Shown here piece after piece: positions 1-5,334 of a stretch of 6,071 nucleotides of DNA. Under the pieces are notes generated by a model. It made no database searches, was not told the origin of the DNA, and was given only the letters and a program-made list of their open reading frames with translations. How positions within the stretch are numbered: the first letter of the stretch is position 1; the number at the start of each line of letters is the position of its first letter. The position numbers and the translations under genes were made by a program. Origin of the DNA: Gallionella sp. (GTDB lineage Bacteria; Pseudomonadota; Gammaproteobacteria; Burkholderiales; Gallionellaceae); the NCBI GenBank assembly GCA_024654105.1, contig JANLID010000243.1:1-6071 (forward strand), read 5' to 3'.

Positions 1-89
1 TCGCTCGGCTCGCGCCCGTTGAACACAATGCCCCATGCGCTGGTGCTATCGCGCCCGCCGGTGTAATCGCCGGTAAATATGAATTTCAT
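1..89 (-). CDS. Small phage protein of unknown function, 3' end cut by window edge
   Basis: Only the first 29 codons are present, reading MKFIFTGDYTGGRDS and then a segment ending FNGREPS; the frame is still open at base 1. The start is well supported: an ideal Shine-Dalgarno AAGGAGG at 95-101 lies 5 nt before the ATG at 89-87. The opening, with a short hydrophobic strand, glycine- and threonine-rich turn and a REP-type ending, resembles small proteins that I recall lying just downstream of capsid genes in many phages. That resemblance is from memory and no function follows from it. It lies 48 nt after the 157-aa gene and belongs to the same late head cluster. Its length and product cannot be judged from this fragment. 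Confidence 0.72.
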   Translation of the reverse strand, partial: MKFIFTGDYTGGRDSTSAWGIVFNGREPS

Positions 90-111
90 AGCGGCCTCCT
101 TGCGGTAATGA

Positions 112-131
112 CGGGAACCCGAAGGCCCCCG
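112..131 (-). other. RNA hairpin with UUCG tetraloop after the 157-aa gene
   Basis: On the minus strand an 8-bp stem (CGGGGGCC against GGTTCCCG, with two G-U wobbles) closes a TTCG loop through a C-G pair, the very stable cUUCGg form. It starts 7 nt after the stop codon of the 157-aa gene and ends 11 nt before the Shine-Dalgarno of the next gene. No U-tract follows, so it is not a standard intrinsic terminator. A 3'-end-stabilising or RNA-processing hairpin is the more likely role. The stem is read directly from sequence; the function is inferred. Confidence 0.55.
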
Positions 132-137
132 CCATAT

Positions 138-611
138 TTACACCATCGTATAGAACACCACCACGGTAACGACACCAGTTCCGCCGGTCGCTGCTGCTGC
201 AATCGCCGTGACCTGAATGATCGCTTCGTCGGTGAAGTTCTTCGGGCCAGCCGATTGCAGAACCCCGGCAAGCGGCAGATAGATGCCCGCCACCGGCAGG
301 TGAACGGAGGCATCGCCGGTCTGGACGCCGAAATTGCCGAAACCATCGGGATCAGCGACTTCCGACCCGTAAGCCGCCCAACCCACATCGATATCGATGG
401 TTTCAGTGGCATTGGTATCGAGATCGGCAGCCTGCAAATATCCGCCGATGACCGTGGCTCCAGCCGGAACACGGCACATCTGAACGATATCGGCTGCGGT
501 GGGGTTGGTCGCCAGCGTATAGGTTCCCCAGGCAACCTGGAGAATACCAGCCGCGCTGCTGGAAGCGACAGGAAACGTAGCCGCCGCCCTTGTTGCGGTG
601 AGAGTAGCCAT
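138..611 (-). CDS. Probable head accessory or decoration protein, function unproven
   Basis: A 157-aa protein encoded directly after the major capsid gene, where tailed phages often keep capsid decoration or head accessory proteins. I do not recognise a named family. The sequence is almost free of charged clusters and rich in alanine, glycine, threonine and valine. Predicted beta strands alternate with loops; notable stretches are PAGATVIGGYL (about residues 49-59), a D/T-rich segment DLDTNATETIDIDVGW (63-78), and a C-terminal hydrophobic strand near TGVVTVVVFY (145-154). No signal peptide or convincing membrane helix is seen. The ATG start has a GAAGGA ribosome site 8 nt upstream, within an 11-nt leader nearly identical to that of the capsid gene. 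The capsid terminator separates it from the capsid gene, so its level is probably lower than that of the capsid. A structural role is inferred from position and composition. Confidence 0.8.
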   Translation of the reverse strand: MATLTATRAAATFPVASSSAAGILQVAWGTYTLATNPTAADIVQMCRVPAGATVIGGYLQAADLDTNATETIDIDVGWAAYGSEVADPDGFGNFGVQTGDASVHLPVAGIYLPLAGVLQSAGPKNFTDEAIIQVTAIAAAATGGTGVVTVVVFYTMV

Positions 612-614
612 TTT

Positions 615-625
615 GAAATTCCTTC
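615..625 (-). promoter_or_regulatory. Ribosome-binding leader of the 157-aa gene
   Basis: The minus strand reads GAAGGAATTTC followed by AAA and the ATG at 611-609. The same 11-nt block with one substitution (GAAGGAATATC) sits at the same distance from the capsid ATG. It contains a strong Shine-Dalgarno core (AAGGA) and fixes this start codon. Confidence 0.7.
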
Positions 626-629
626 ACAC

Positions 630-658
630 AAAAAGCGGGGCGAGCCGAAGCCCGCCCC
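630..658 (-). terminator. Intrinsic terminator after the major capsid gene
   Basis: On the minus strand a 9-bp stem (GGGGCGGGC against GCTCGCCCC, one G-U wobble) closes a TTCG loop through a C-G pair and is followed by GC and then TTTTT at 634-630. This is the full signature of a Rho-independent terminator. It begins 7 nt after the capsid stop codon, and its U-tract ends 4 nt before the Shine-Dalgarno of the next gene. Read-through must occur if downstream genes share the transcript, so it probably acts as a partial terminator that enriches capsid mRNA and protects its 3' end. No promoter was identified in the 54-nt gap. Confidence 0.88.
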
Positions 659-665
659 ATGATTA

Positions 666-1781
666 TCAGACTTCGCCAGCGGAGGCTTCGGTAGCCGCGC
701 CAGTGGTTGCAAAGAAGCCGGTCACGGTGCCGTGATCTTTCGAATCTGCCGTGTCCGTTACCCCGGTACCGAAGCGGGTCTTTTCCACCCCGTAGATGCC
801 GTCGATTGCAACGCCGTACTTGTCGCCGTAATCGAACTCTTCGGTTTTCGTGCGCCAGCGCTTGGCATAGGCAACCGCGACCGCCTGTGCACCGCACAGA
901 TAGACCGGGGTTACTTCAGTTGTCGCTGATGCCCCGATGTTGGCATAGATCGGGATATTGTCGACTTCCTTGACAATCGTCCCGTTCCACAGGATGTCCC
1001 CGCCCTCAAACAGCTTCGACGCCTGCATATCGACAACAGTGTTCGCAAGAACATTGGTATCGAGCGAGTCGCGAAGGTCCTTGAACGCGTGCGGGTTGGC
1101 GAAAGCGACATAGTACCGCTTGCCATTGCCCGAATCGCGCATCGGCCTGAGCTTCGGATTGCTGGTTTTGGCAACCAGAATCATATCGTCAAGCCGATCG
1201 AACGTGAACAGATCGTTGGTGGCGTCGAGCTGGCCAAGGTCAGCCGACATATCGGTGCCGCCCGCGCTGCCGCCCTTGGCGTAAACGCCAAACACGGTGC
1301 GGTCGGCATTATCCACCAGCCAGGCATCGGCAATCGTCGCGGTGCGTGACAGGAATGGAGTACCATTCAAAGCGCCCAGTTCCTGAATAATCAGGTCGCG
1401 GGTGTCTTCAATGGCCCATACCTTGAGCGCTTCCTTGCCTGCATTGCGCAGGTTGATTGCCGACTGCTGTTCGGACATCTCAGGGATGCGGACAGCATTA
1501 CGCCGCTTGTCAACGACAACCGAGAACGACCTCTGCGTGAGGTCCTCTTCGTTGCCTTCCAAGGTGGCCGTTCCGGTGGTGGCTGCGTTGGTCAAACGAT
1601 TGACCAGTTGGAGGGTGATCTTGTCGCCCGGCTTGGTGCCGAGGTCCTCTTTCACCTGGATGACTGCACCAGCAGTCGTGCCCATCAAACTCTTGAATGG
1701 ACCTTCCTGAATGTATTCCATCCAGAACTGGTCATCCCATTGTTCGACCTGAAGGGCTGTTGGGACGGTGGTATCCGCCAT
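666..1781 (-). CDS. Major capsid protein, N4-gp56 family
   Basis: A 371-aa protein that forms the icosahedral head shell; the family (N4 gp56 type, also called DUF4043) is expected to have an HK97-like fold. The N-terminal half carries the family pattern: an aromatic segment QFWMEYIQEGPF (about 18-29), then IQVKEDLGTKPGDKITLQLVNRL (41-63), TLEGNEE (73-79), and a basic segment with RRNAVRIPEMSEQQSAINLR (93-112). A predicted helix LKVWAIEDTRDLIIQELG (119-136) follows. The C-terminal part includes a typical capsid segment near AKRWRTKTEEFDYGDKYGVA. The length fits the family. The ATG at 1781-1779 is preceded by GAAGGA with an 8-nt spacer. The gene lies just after the scaffold, as expected for procapsid partners, and is followed by a strong terminator. 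The C-terminal tail is rich in threonine, glycine and alanine. Family assignment is from recognised motifs, not a search. Confidence 0.93.
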   Translation of the reverse strand: MADTTVPTALQVEQWDDQFWMEYIQEGPFKSLMGTTAGAVIQVKEDLGTKPGDKITLQLVNRLTNAATTGTATLEGNEEDLTQRSFSVVVDKRRNAVRIPEMSEQQSAINLRNAGKEALKVWAIEDTRDLIIQELGALNGTPFLSRTATIADAWLVDNADRTVFGVYAKGGSAGGTDMSADLGQLDATNDLFTFDRLDDMILVAKTSNPKLRPMRDSGNGKRYYVAFANPHAFKDLRDSLDTNVLANTVVDMQASKLFEGGDILWNGTIVKEVDNIPIYANIGASATTEVTPVYLCGAQAVAVAYAKRWRTKTEEFDYGDKYGVAIDGIYGVEKTRFGTGVTDTADSKDHGTVTGFFATTGAATEASAGEV

Positions 1782-1784
1782 AGC

Positions 1785-1795
1785 GATATTCCTTC
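1785..1795 (-). promoter_or_regulatory. Ribosome-binding leader of the major capsid gene
   Basis: The minus strand reads GAAGGAATATC, then GCT and the ATG at 1781-1779. It matches the leader of the 157-aa gene at 10 of 11 positions with identical spacing, and both genes continue ATGGC (Met-Ala). It is a strong Shine-Dalgarno and decides the start. Confidence 0.7.
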
Positions 1796-1803
1796 TTGGT
1801 TAC

Positions 1804-1846
1804 GGTCCCTCGCAAGGGTCCGGGGAGGGGCGACGTCTCGCGACGT
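1804..1846 (-). other. Two tandem RNA hairpins between scaffold and capsid genes
   Basis: On the minus strand the first hairpin (1846-1833) has a 5-bp stem, ACGTC and GACGT, around a GCGA loop, which fits the GNRA tetraloop class. The second (1821-1804) pairs CCCT with AGGG around TGCG, which fits the UNCG pattern though closed by U-A; GG and CC extend it past one T-T mismatch. No U-tract follows either one. They lie in the 75-nt gap, ending 8 nt before the capsid leader, so in the 5' untranslated part of capsid mRNA if it is processed here. A role in mRNA cleavage, stability or attenuation is inferred. Confidence 0.45.
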
Positions 1847-1856
1847 GGAAAGCCCG

Positions 1857-2615
1857 TTATGTATCGAGCATCGAACTCAAAGACTTTGGCCCTGACCATG
1901 CAGGACCGCCGCGCGATGCCATATTGCGTTCACCGCTCAAGGTAGGAGGCGTCTCAAGTGGCACCTGCTTTTGTGCATCTGCCAGAATTGCCTGCCGTTC
2001 CTGTTCGCGGATTTGTGCCCGCAGTTCGTCCAGATTGGTTGCCCCAAGTTCCTGCATGGTCTGCTGGTTCTTGAAAGCACGATAGGCAGTCATCCACGGA
2101 TGTTGGCTTTCCGCAACCTGCTGGTTCACAGCGGGATTGCTACCGACATATTCGAAGATTTTCTGCTTGATCGTCCCGAAATCCTCGTGCTGCTGTTCCA
2201 TAAGAAGCTCGGACATCATCAGGCGCGAACCCATCCTCGACTGCTGAACCGCAGTCGAGACAAGCTGCTTTCCCCATTTGTCCTCGTCTTCCCATAGCGT
2301 TGCTGGAGGTTCGGGTGGTTGTTCTGGTTGCTTGCGGGATTCGATTTCCTTTTGCAGTGCATCAAGGCGGTCTTTGAGAGCCTTGTTTTCGTCACGAACC
2401 GCACGGAGCGGCTCATAGACTTCCTTGGGCAACTGGTCGGCGGTGGACGGCGGCTCCACTTCCTGAGGCTCTGTAACCTCAGACTCAACGCCCTTTTTTG
2501 CGAACTTCCCGCTTTCATCGCGGGGGTGCGCTTCAGGTTCCGGCGTGGGTTCGGCTTGCGCCTCTGCCACAGGTTCCTGTTCATCGTCCAGTAGTTGGTC
2601 CATTGACTTGCTCAT
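1857..2615 (-). CDS. Head scaffolding protein
   Basis: A 252-aa, highly charged, low-hydrophobicity protein directly upstream of the capsid gene. Scaffolding proteins drive assembly of capsid subunits into the procapsid and then leave. The N-terminus is an acidic, proline- and glutamate-rich disordered stretch (about 1-60) that includes the block PRDESGKFAKK (31-41), a motif type common in phage scaffolds. A predicted coiled coil spans about 68-95 (LRAVRDENKALKDRLDALQK and onward). A second charged helical section is glutamine-rich (about 110-220). The C-terminus ends in a basic, glycine-rich segment near RGGPAWSGPKSLSSMLDT, typical of the capsid-binding end. The ATG at 2615-2613 has an AAGG ribosome site 7 nt upstream. 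Identification rests on position, composition and coiled coil; scaffolds diverge too fast for motif proof. There is no sign of a fused protease. Confidence 0.82.
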   Translation of the reverse strand: MSKSMDQLLDDEQEPVAEAQAEPTPEPEAHPRDESGKFAKKGVESEVTEPQEVEPPSTADQLPKEVYEPLRAVRDENKALKDRLDALQKEIESRKQPEQPPEPPATLWEDEDKWGKQLVSTAVQQSRMGSRLMMSELLMEQQHEDFGTIKQKIFEYVGSNPAVNQQVAESQHPWMTAYRAFKNQQTMQELGATNLDELRAQIREQERQAILADAQKQVPLETPPTLSGERNMASRGGPAWSGPKSLSSMLDT

Positions 2616-2627
2616 GATTGCACCTTC

Positions 2628-2692
2628 ACGCCCTTTATGGATGGCGGCTCCATCGAAACGCCCGTTGAACCCGGCGGCGGCTTTCTACGCCC
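2628..2692. repeat. Imperfect ~30-nt tandem repeat in the sulfotransferase-scaffold gap
   Basis: The hexamer ACGCCC occurs at 2628, 2658 and 2687, with start-to-start spacings of 30 and 29 nt. The first two units also share a GGCGGC block starting at their 16th base. The gap holds a short inverted repeat as well (GATGG and CCATC around 5 nt, 2640-2654). The pattern could be a decayed duplication or a protein-binding array, but it could also be chance in GC-rich DNA. Apart from this and the scaffold ribosome site, nothing else is seen in the 77-nt gap, including no U-tract terminator. Confidence 0.25.
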
Positions 2693-3106
2693 TCACGGCG
2701 TTGAAACGTTAAGGCGCGGCAACTCCCCTATCCATGGGTAGTAGCGGCGCAATTCCTCAAAATCCTCATTCAACCGGTCAAACCTTAACACCCGGTCACA
2801 GGTTCGCAGCACCGGCCATTGCGGCTCTAGATGCCAGTCACCGCACTGGGCCGAACAAAACTGCTCGAAGTCCAGTCCCGGCTCCATAATACTCAATCCC
2901 CGCTGGTAGTGGCGGAACGTTGCCAGCAATCTATCGCGGGGTTCGCGCCAGACCGCCACACACTCGCCTTCGAACGGTATCCGCTTTCTTACCCCGTTTG
3001 CCTGCAACGCCGCGCTGATCGAGGTGCTGGCGTTCTTGCGCAGCAGCAGAAAATGCAAGCCCCCACCTGCGAACTCGCCCTTGCGGACGTTGTATTCAAT
3101 CCGCAA
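2693..3106 (-). CDS. Compact sulfotransferase-like protein
   Basis: A protein of up to 137 aa with the layout of PAPS-dependent sulfotransferases of the Sulfotransfer_2 type, which move a sulfo group from PAPS to a hydroxyl or amine. Visible features in order: a hydrophobic strand and P-loop-like 5'-phosphosulfate loop LHFLLLRKNASTSI (17-30, key Lys24, Ser27, Thr28); the 3'-phosphate-binding segment VAVWREPRDRLLATFRHY (50-67, key Arg54); and a C-terminal LRFDRLNEDFEEL followed by LPRLNVST near the end, the usual closing pattern of the family. The serine normally 8 residues after Arg54 is Ala62, with Thr63 next to it. The protein is short for the family (about 200-300 aa), so it may be a minimal enzyme or a non-catalytic relative. 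The start is uncertain: no ATG is available near the N-terminus, and TTG at 3106-3104 is used here with a close GAAGG. It overlaps the 42-aa ORF by 11 nt. Its substrate is unknown. Confidence 0.72.
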   Translation of the reverse strand: MRIEYNVRKGEFAGGGLHFLLLRKNASTSISAALQANGVRKRIPFEGECVAVWREPRDRLLATFRHYQRGLSIMEPGLDFEQFCSAQCGDWHLEPQWPVLRTCDRVLRFDRLNEDFEELRRYYPWIGELPRLNVSTP

Positions 3107-3224
3107 GACCTTCGACCGGTATGCGGATGGCGCTCATTGAACCATCGAACTCGCGCAGGACTATGCCTACAGCCTGCCCGTCCTCAATAGGCTGGGCCTG
3201 TTCAATGCGTGGCCAGGTTTTCAT
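3096..3224 (-). CDS. 42-aa mini-protein between portal and sulfotransferase-like gene
   Basis: An ORF of 42 codons: MKTWPRIEQAQPIEDGQ, then a segment with VLREFDGSMSAIRIPVEGLAD at the end. Its ATG overlaps the portal stop as ATGA, and a GAGGA ribosome site lies 7 nt upstream within the portal coding end. Its TGA lies inside the start region of the sulfotransferase-like gene. This start geometry is strong support for a real translated gene despite its size. The protein has mixed charge, no membrane segment and no motif I recognise. It may serve mainly to couple translation from portal to the next gene, or be a small virion or assembly factor; neither is shown by sequence. Confidence 0.62.
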   Translation of the reverse strand: MKTWPRIEQAQPIEDGQAVGIVLREFDGSMSAIRIPVEGLAD

Positions 3225-5092
3225 GCCGCGATCCTCGCATTGCCCGCCTTGGCCCCGGCCTCAAACGCCTTGGTCTGCGCATTGATAGCAGTCGCCTCGG
3301 CAGTGGCAAGGTTCTCAGCCGTCTCGCTTTGCGTCTTTTCAATCTCCGCCGCAGTCCCGGTCAATTGCATCTGCTGCATTTGCTGCTGCATCTGGACCTG
3401 CTGCGGATCGGGCGGTTGCCGCAATGCCTCAAGCACCTTTTCCTTCTCGCGGAATGCACTGTTGGCAAACAGCGCTTCCCACAGAATAGGTTGAATGTTC
3501 GGCGGAGCGCCCGGCAGCATCTTGGCCACCACTTCGAACTGTTCAGCCTGTATAGTCGGGGTATCAATTCCCTCGTCAACCAGAATGTCCACGTCCAGTT
3601 CGGTGACGTTGTTTTCAACCGCCACAACCTCTTGAGCACGCGGATCGGTCGCCAGCACCTGCAAGCGCTGGAGAACCTGCGGATCGGCATCCTGCATGTT
3701 GTCCTTCGTCACGCCCATCTGCCGCGCCATCTGCTGCAATGCCGTCACCGGCTTATTGAGCCCGACAAACCGCACATTGTTCTCGTCATCGGTGACACGA
3801 ATCCAGCGCTCGGCAGTCCAGTATTGCCGCACCCTCGCCCACACCGAACGGTAAACCATCAGGCTCAAGCGGCGGATGCAGTCGAGAAAATCAGCGGCCT
3901 CGGTCATGCCGCCCATTTGCTGCAATGCAATCGCCTTGCCCGACTGCGAACCGGTATCCTTGCCCGCCAGTGCAGAATTGGCCCCGGTGCGGTGAATGTG
4001 CTCCCTTGCGTCCTGCATCAATGCCAGGTTGCCCGAAAGCATGTCGGTTGTGCGCAGCACCTCGACATCGCCGTTCTCACCGATGAACACCCCGTCCGGT
4101 CTTGCCAGCTCCTTGCGCACATCGTCGGCATTCTGCGCCACCGCCGGGCTGACCCTGATCTGCCGACTGTTTGACAGGTGCAGCGACTTCGACCGGCGCT
4201 TGTTGATCTCATCCTGCGGCGATAGCATCGACTGCACTTCGCCGTATCGGTTGTTATCGCGGTCAACATACAGGCTGATTGCCTTGATCGGGCATTCTGG
4301 CTCGCCATCGTCGCCAATATACGGGCTGGGCTGCTTGTCCACCACATAACCCGAACCAGTGAAGATGCAGAAGTTCCACGTTCCGCCTTCACGGACGTAG
4401 TGCTCGCACAATCTCACCCGCTTGCGGCTGTAATCAGCCCACAGGTTCCATTTCGGCTTGTCGTCATAGGTATCGGTGTGCTGCGAATGCGCCCATGTCG
4501 CATTAAGCACGTCTGCGGCCTCTGGGTACGCGTCAAGCGCATCCTCAAGGTCCATCCATGTGACAATACCCTGAAACTTGGCATCACTGAAATCATCGGC
4601 GCTCGAATGCGCGTCATAGTAGTACCGGTCCCAACTAATCGGCCTGATCTCAGGGTCTATAACAGGCGTCATCGCAGTGGACGTCATCAACTGCCCGCGA
4701 TTAACCTTCTTCACCCCGACAAAGACAATCCCGGTGCCTTCAATGGCCAGGTTCTTCGCCGCCTTCGAACGTACCGCATCCCATTCGCTGTCATCAACGA
4801 CATAGCGGATGGCGTCGGTTGCCGCCCGTGCCGCGTCCTCGTCATCGGGTGTGCGCGGGAATGCCTTGGGGTCCTTGCGGGTCTGCTTTTCCAGCCCCAA
4901 CATGGTCTTGACCTTGGGCTTGACCTCGTTGAACACCACAGTCGGCTGGCCGCGTGCGTTGAGCGCCTTTTCTTCCTCGCTGGTAAGCTGCTTGTCGTCG
5001 AAGTAGTCACGGCACTTCTCGGACTTCTCACGCGCCGGACGGGTGATTTCCTCGGACGTTTCGAACTGCCGGACGTAAACCATGTGCTCCAT
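3221..5092 (-). CDS. Portal protein, P22-like
   Basis: The portal forms the dodecameric ring at one capsid vertex through which the terminase pumps DNA and to which the neck attaches. With the start used here it has 623 aa. Supporting features: an N-terminal charged helical region; PTVVFNEVKPKVKTMLGLEKQTR (about 50-72); a segment ISWDRYYYDAHSSADDFSDAKFQ (about 152-174), which in P22-type portals describes the wing (D-P/W-D...D.SDA pattern); and YGEVQSMLSPQDEINKRRSKSLHL (about 283-306), the conserved stem-entry helix. The C-terminal tail is a glutamine/methionine-rich run (PDPQQVQMQQQMQQMQ, about 561-576) and then an alanine-rich predicted coiled coil. ATG at 5092-5090 shares one base with the upstream TGA (TGATG); an ATG at 5110 would add 6 residues, but AAGGA directly abuts it, and an ATG at 5083 is also possible. 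It overlaps the 42-aa ORF by 4 nt. Confidence 0.9.
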   Translation of the reverse strand: MEHMVYVRQFETSEEITRPAREKSEKCRDYFDDKQLTSEEEKALNARGQPTVVFNEVKPKVKTMLGLEKQTRKDPKAFPRTPDDEDAARAATDAIRYVVDDSEWDAVRSKAAKNLAIEGTGIVFVGVKKVNRGQLMTSTAMTPVIDPEIRPISWDRYYYDAHSSADDFSDAKFQGIVTWMDLEDALDAYPEAADVLNATWAHSQHTDTYDDKPKWNLWADYSRKRVRLCEHYVREGGTWNFCIFTGSGYVVDKQPSPYIGDDGEPECPIKAISLYVDRDNNRYGEVQSMLSPQDEINKRRSKSLHLSNSRQIRVSPAVAQNADDVRKELARPDGVFIGENGDVEVLRTTDMLSGNLALMQDAREHIHRTGANSALAGKDTGSQSGKAIALQQMGGMTEAADFLDCIRRLSLMVYRSVWARVRQYWTAERWIRVTDDENNVRFVGLNKPVTALQQMARQMGVTKDNMQDADPQVLQRLQVLATDPRAQEVVAVENNVTELDVDILVDEGIDTPTIQAEQFEVVAKMLPGAPPNIQPILWEALFANSAFREKEKVLEALRQPPDPQQVQMQQQMQQMQLTGTAAEIEKTQSETAENLATAEATAINAQTKAFEAGAKAGNARIAA

Positions 5093-5334
5093 CAGACGGT
5101 GCCCAGCCATTCCTTGAGTTCAGCAATCGCTTCGTCTTGTTTACCCAAGCCATGACGCACAGCGCGGCGGATCGTCTCGCCGTGAGCATCAACCATTATC
5201 ACCGAAAGGCCATAGTTTGGATATGTGTTCCAAGCCCAGAACTCATCTGTCCACACCGCAGTGACGCGCGCATCATCGAAAGCCGGAATAAGGTCTGGCC
5301 GCTTGTTGGCGCGAAAGCGGTTGGGTTGTTTCAC
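5092..5334 (-). CDS. 80-aa protein of unknown function between terminase and portal
   Basis: The product begins VKQPNRFRANKRPDLIPAFD with a basic N-terminus. The middle holds three tryptophans close together (TAVWTDEFWAWNTYP, about 25-39), then a hydrophobic strand YGLSVIMVDA (41-50). It ends with a predicted helix DEAIAELKEWL (67-77). I recognise no family. The GTG start shares one base with the terminase stop (TAGTG) and has a GGAAGA ribosome site 7 nt upstream, which is why it is preferred over the in-frame TTG at 5349 that would add 5 residues. The stop overlaps the portal start. The coupled position between terminase and portal suggests a small packaging or head-assembly accessory role, but this is inference only. 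Tryptophan density is high for such a small protein. Confidence 0.78.
   Translation of the reverse strand: MKQPNRFRANKRPDLIPAFDDARVTAVWTDEFWAWNTYPNYGLSVIMVDAHGETIRRAVRHGLGKQDEAIAELKEWLGTV

Noticed and set aside
108..662. Plus-strand open frame of 184 codons opposite the 157-aa gene
   Set aside because: His- and Arg-rich antisense shadow; it overlaps the terminator and both intergenic hairpins, and the minus-strand gene has a better start and a plausible product.
1804..1846. Intrinsic terminator between scaffold and capsid genes
   Set aside because: The hairpins are short and neither is followed by a U-tract on the minus strand, so they were listed as RNA hairpins and not as a terminator.
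2693..3106. Sulfotransferase-like gene as a truncated pseudogene
   Set aside because: Short, but the N-terminal loop, the middle Arg segment and the closing LPRLN pattern are all in one uninterrupted frame, so a compact intact gene is more likely than a fragment.
3361..3410. Repeated TGCTGC-like units suggesting a trinucleotide repeat
   Set aside because: It encodes the Gln/Met-rich tail of the portal protein in frame; low-complexity portal tails are common and need no separate element.
3209..4174. Long plus-strand open frame (about 321 codons) opposite the portal gene
   Set aside because: It is rich in Leu, Arg, His and Cys in a way typical of an antisense shadow of a GC-rich gene, has no recognisable domain, and lies wholly opposite the convincing portal frame.
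4400..5155. Plus-strand open frame of 251 codons opposite the portal N-terminal region
   Set aside because: Shadow of the portal gene: no motif, composition typical of an antisense frame, and it runs across the portal start.
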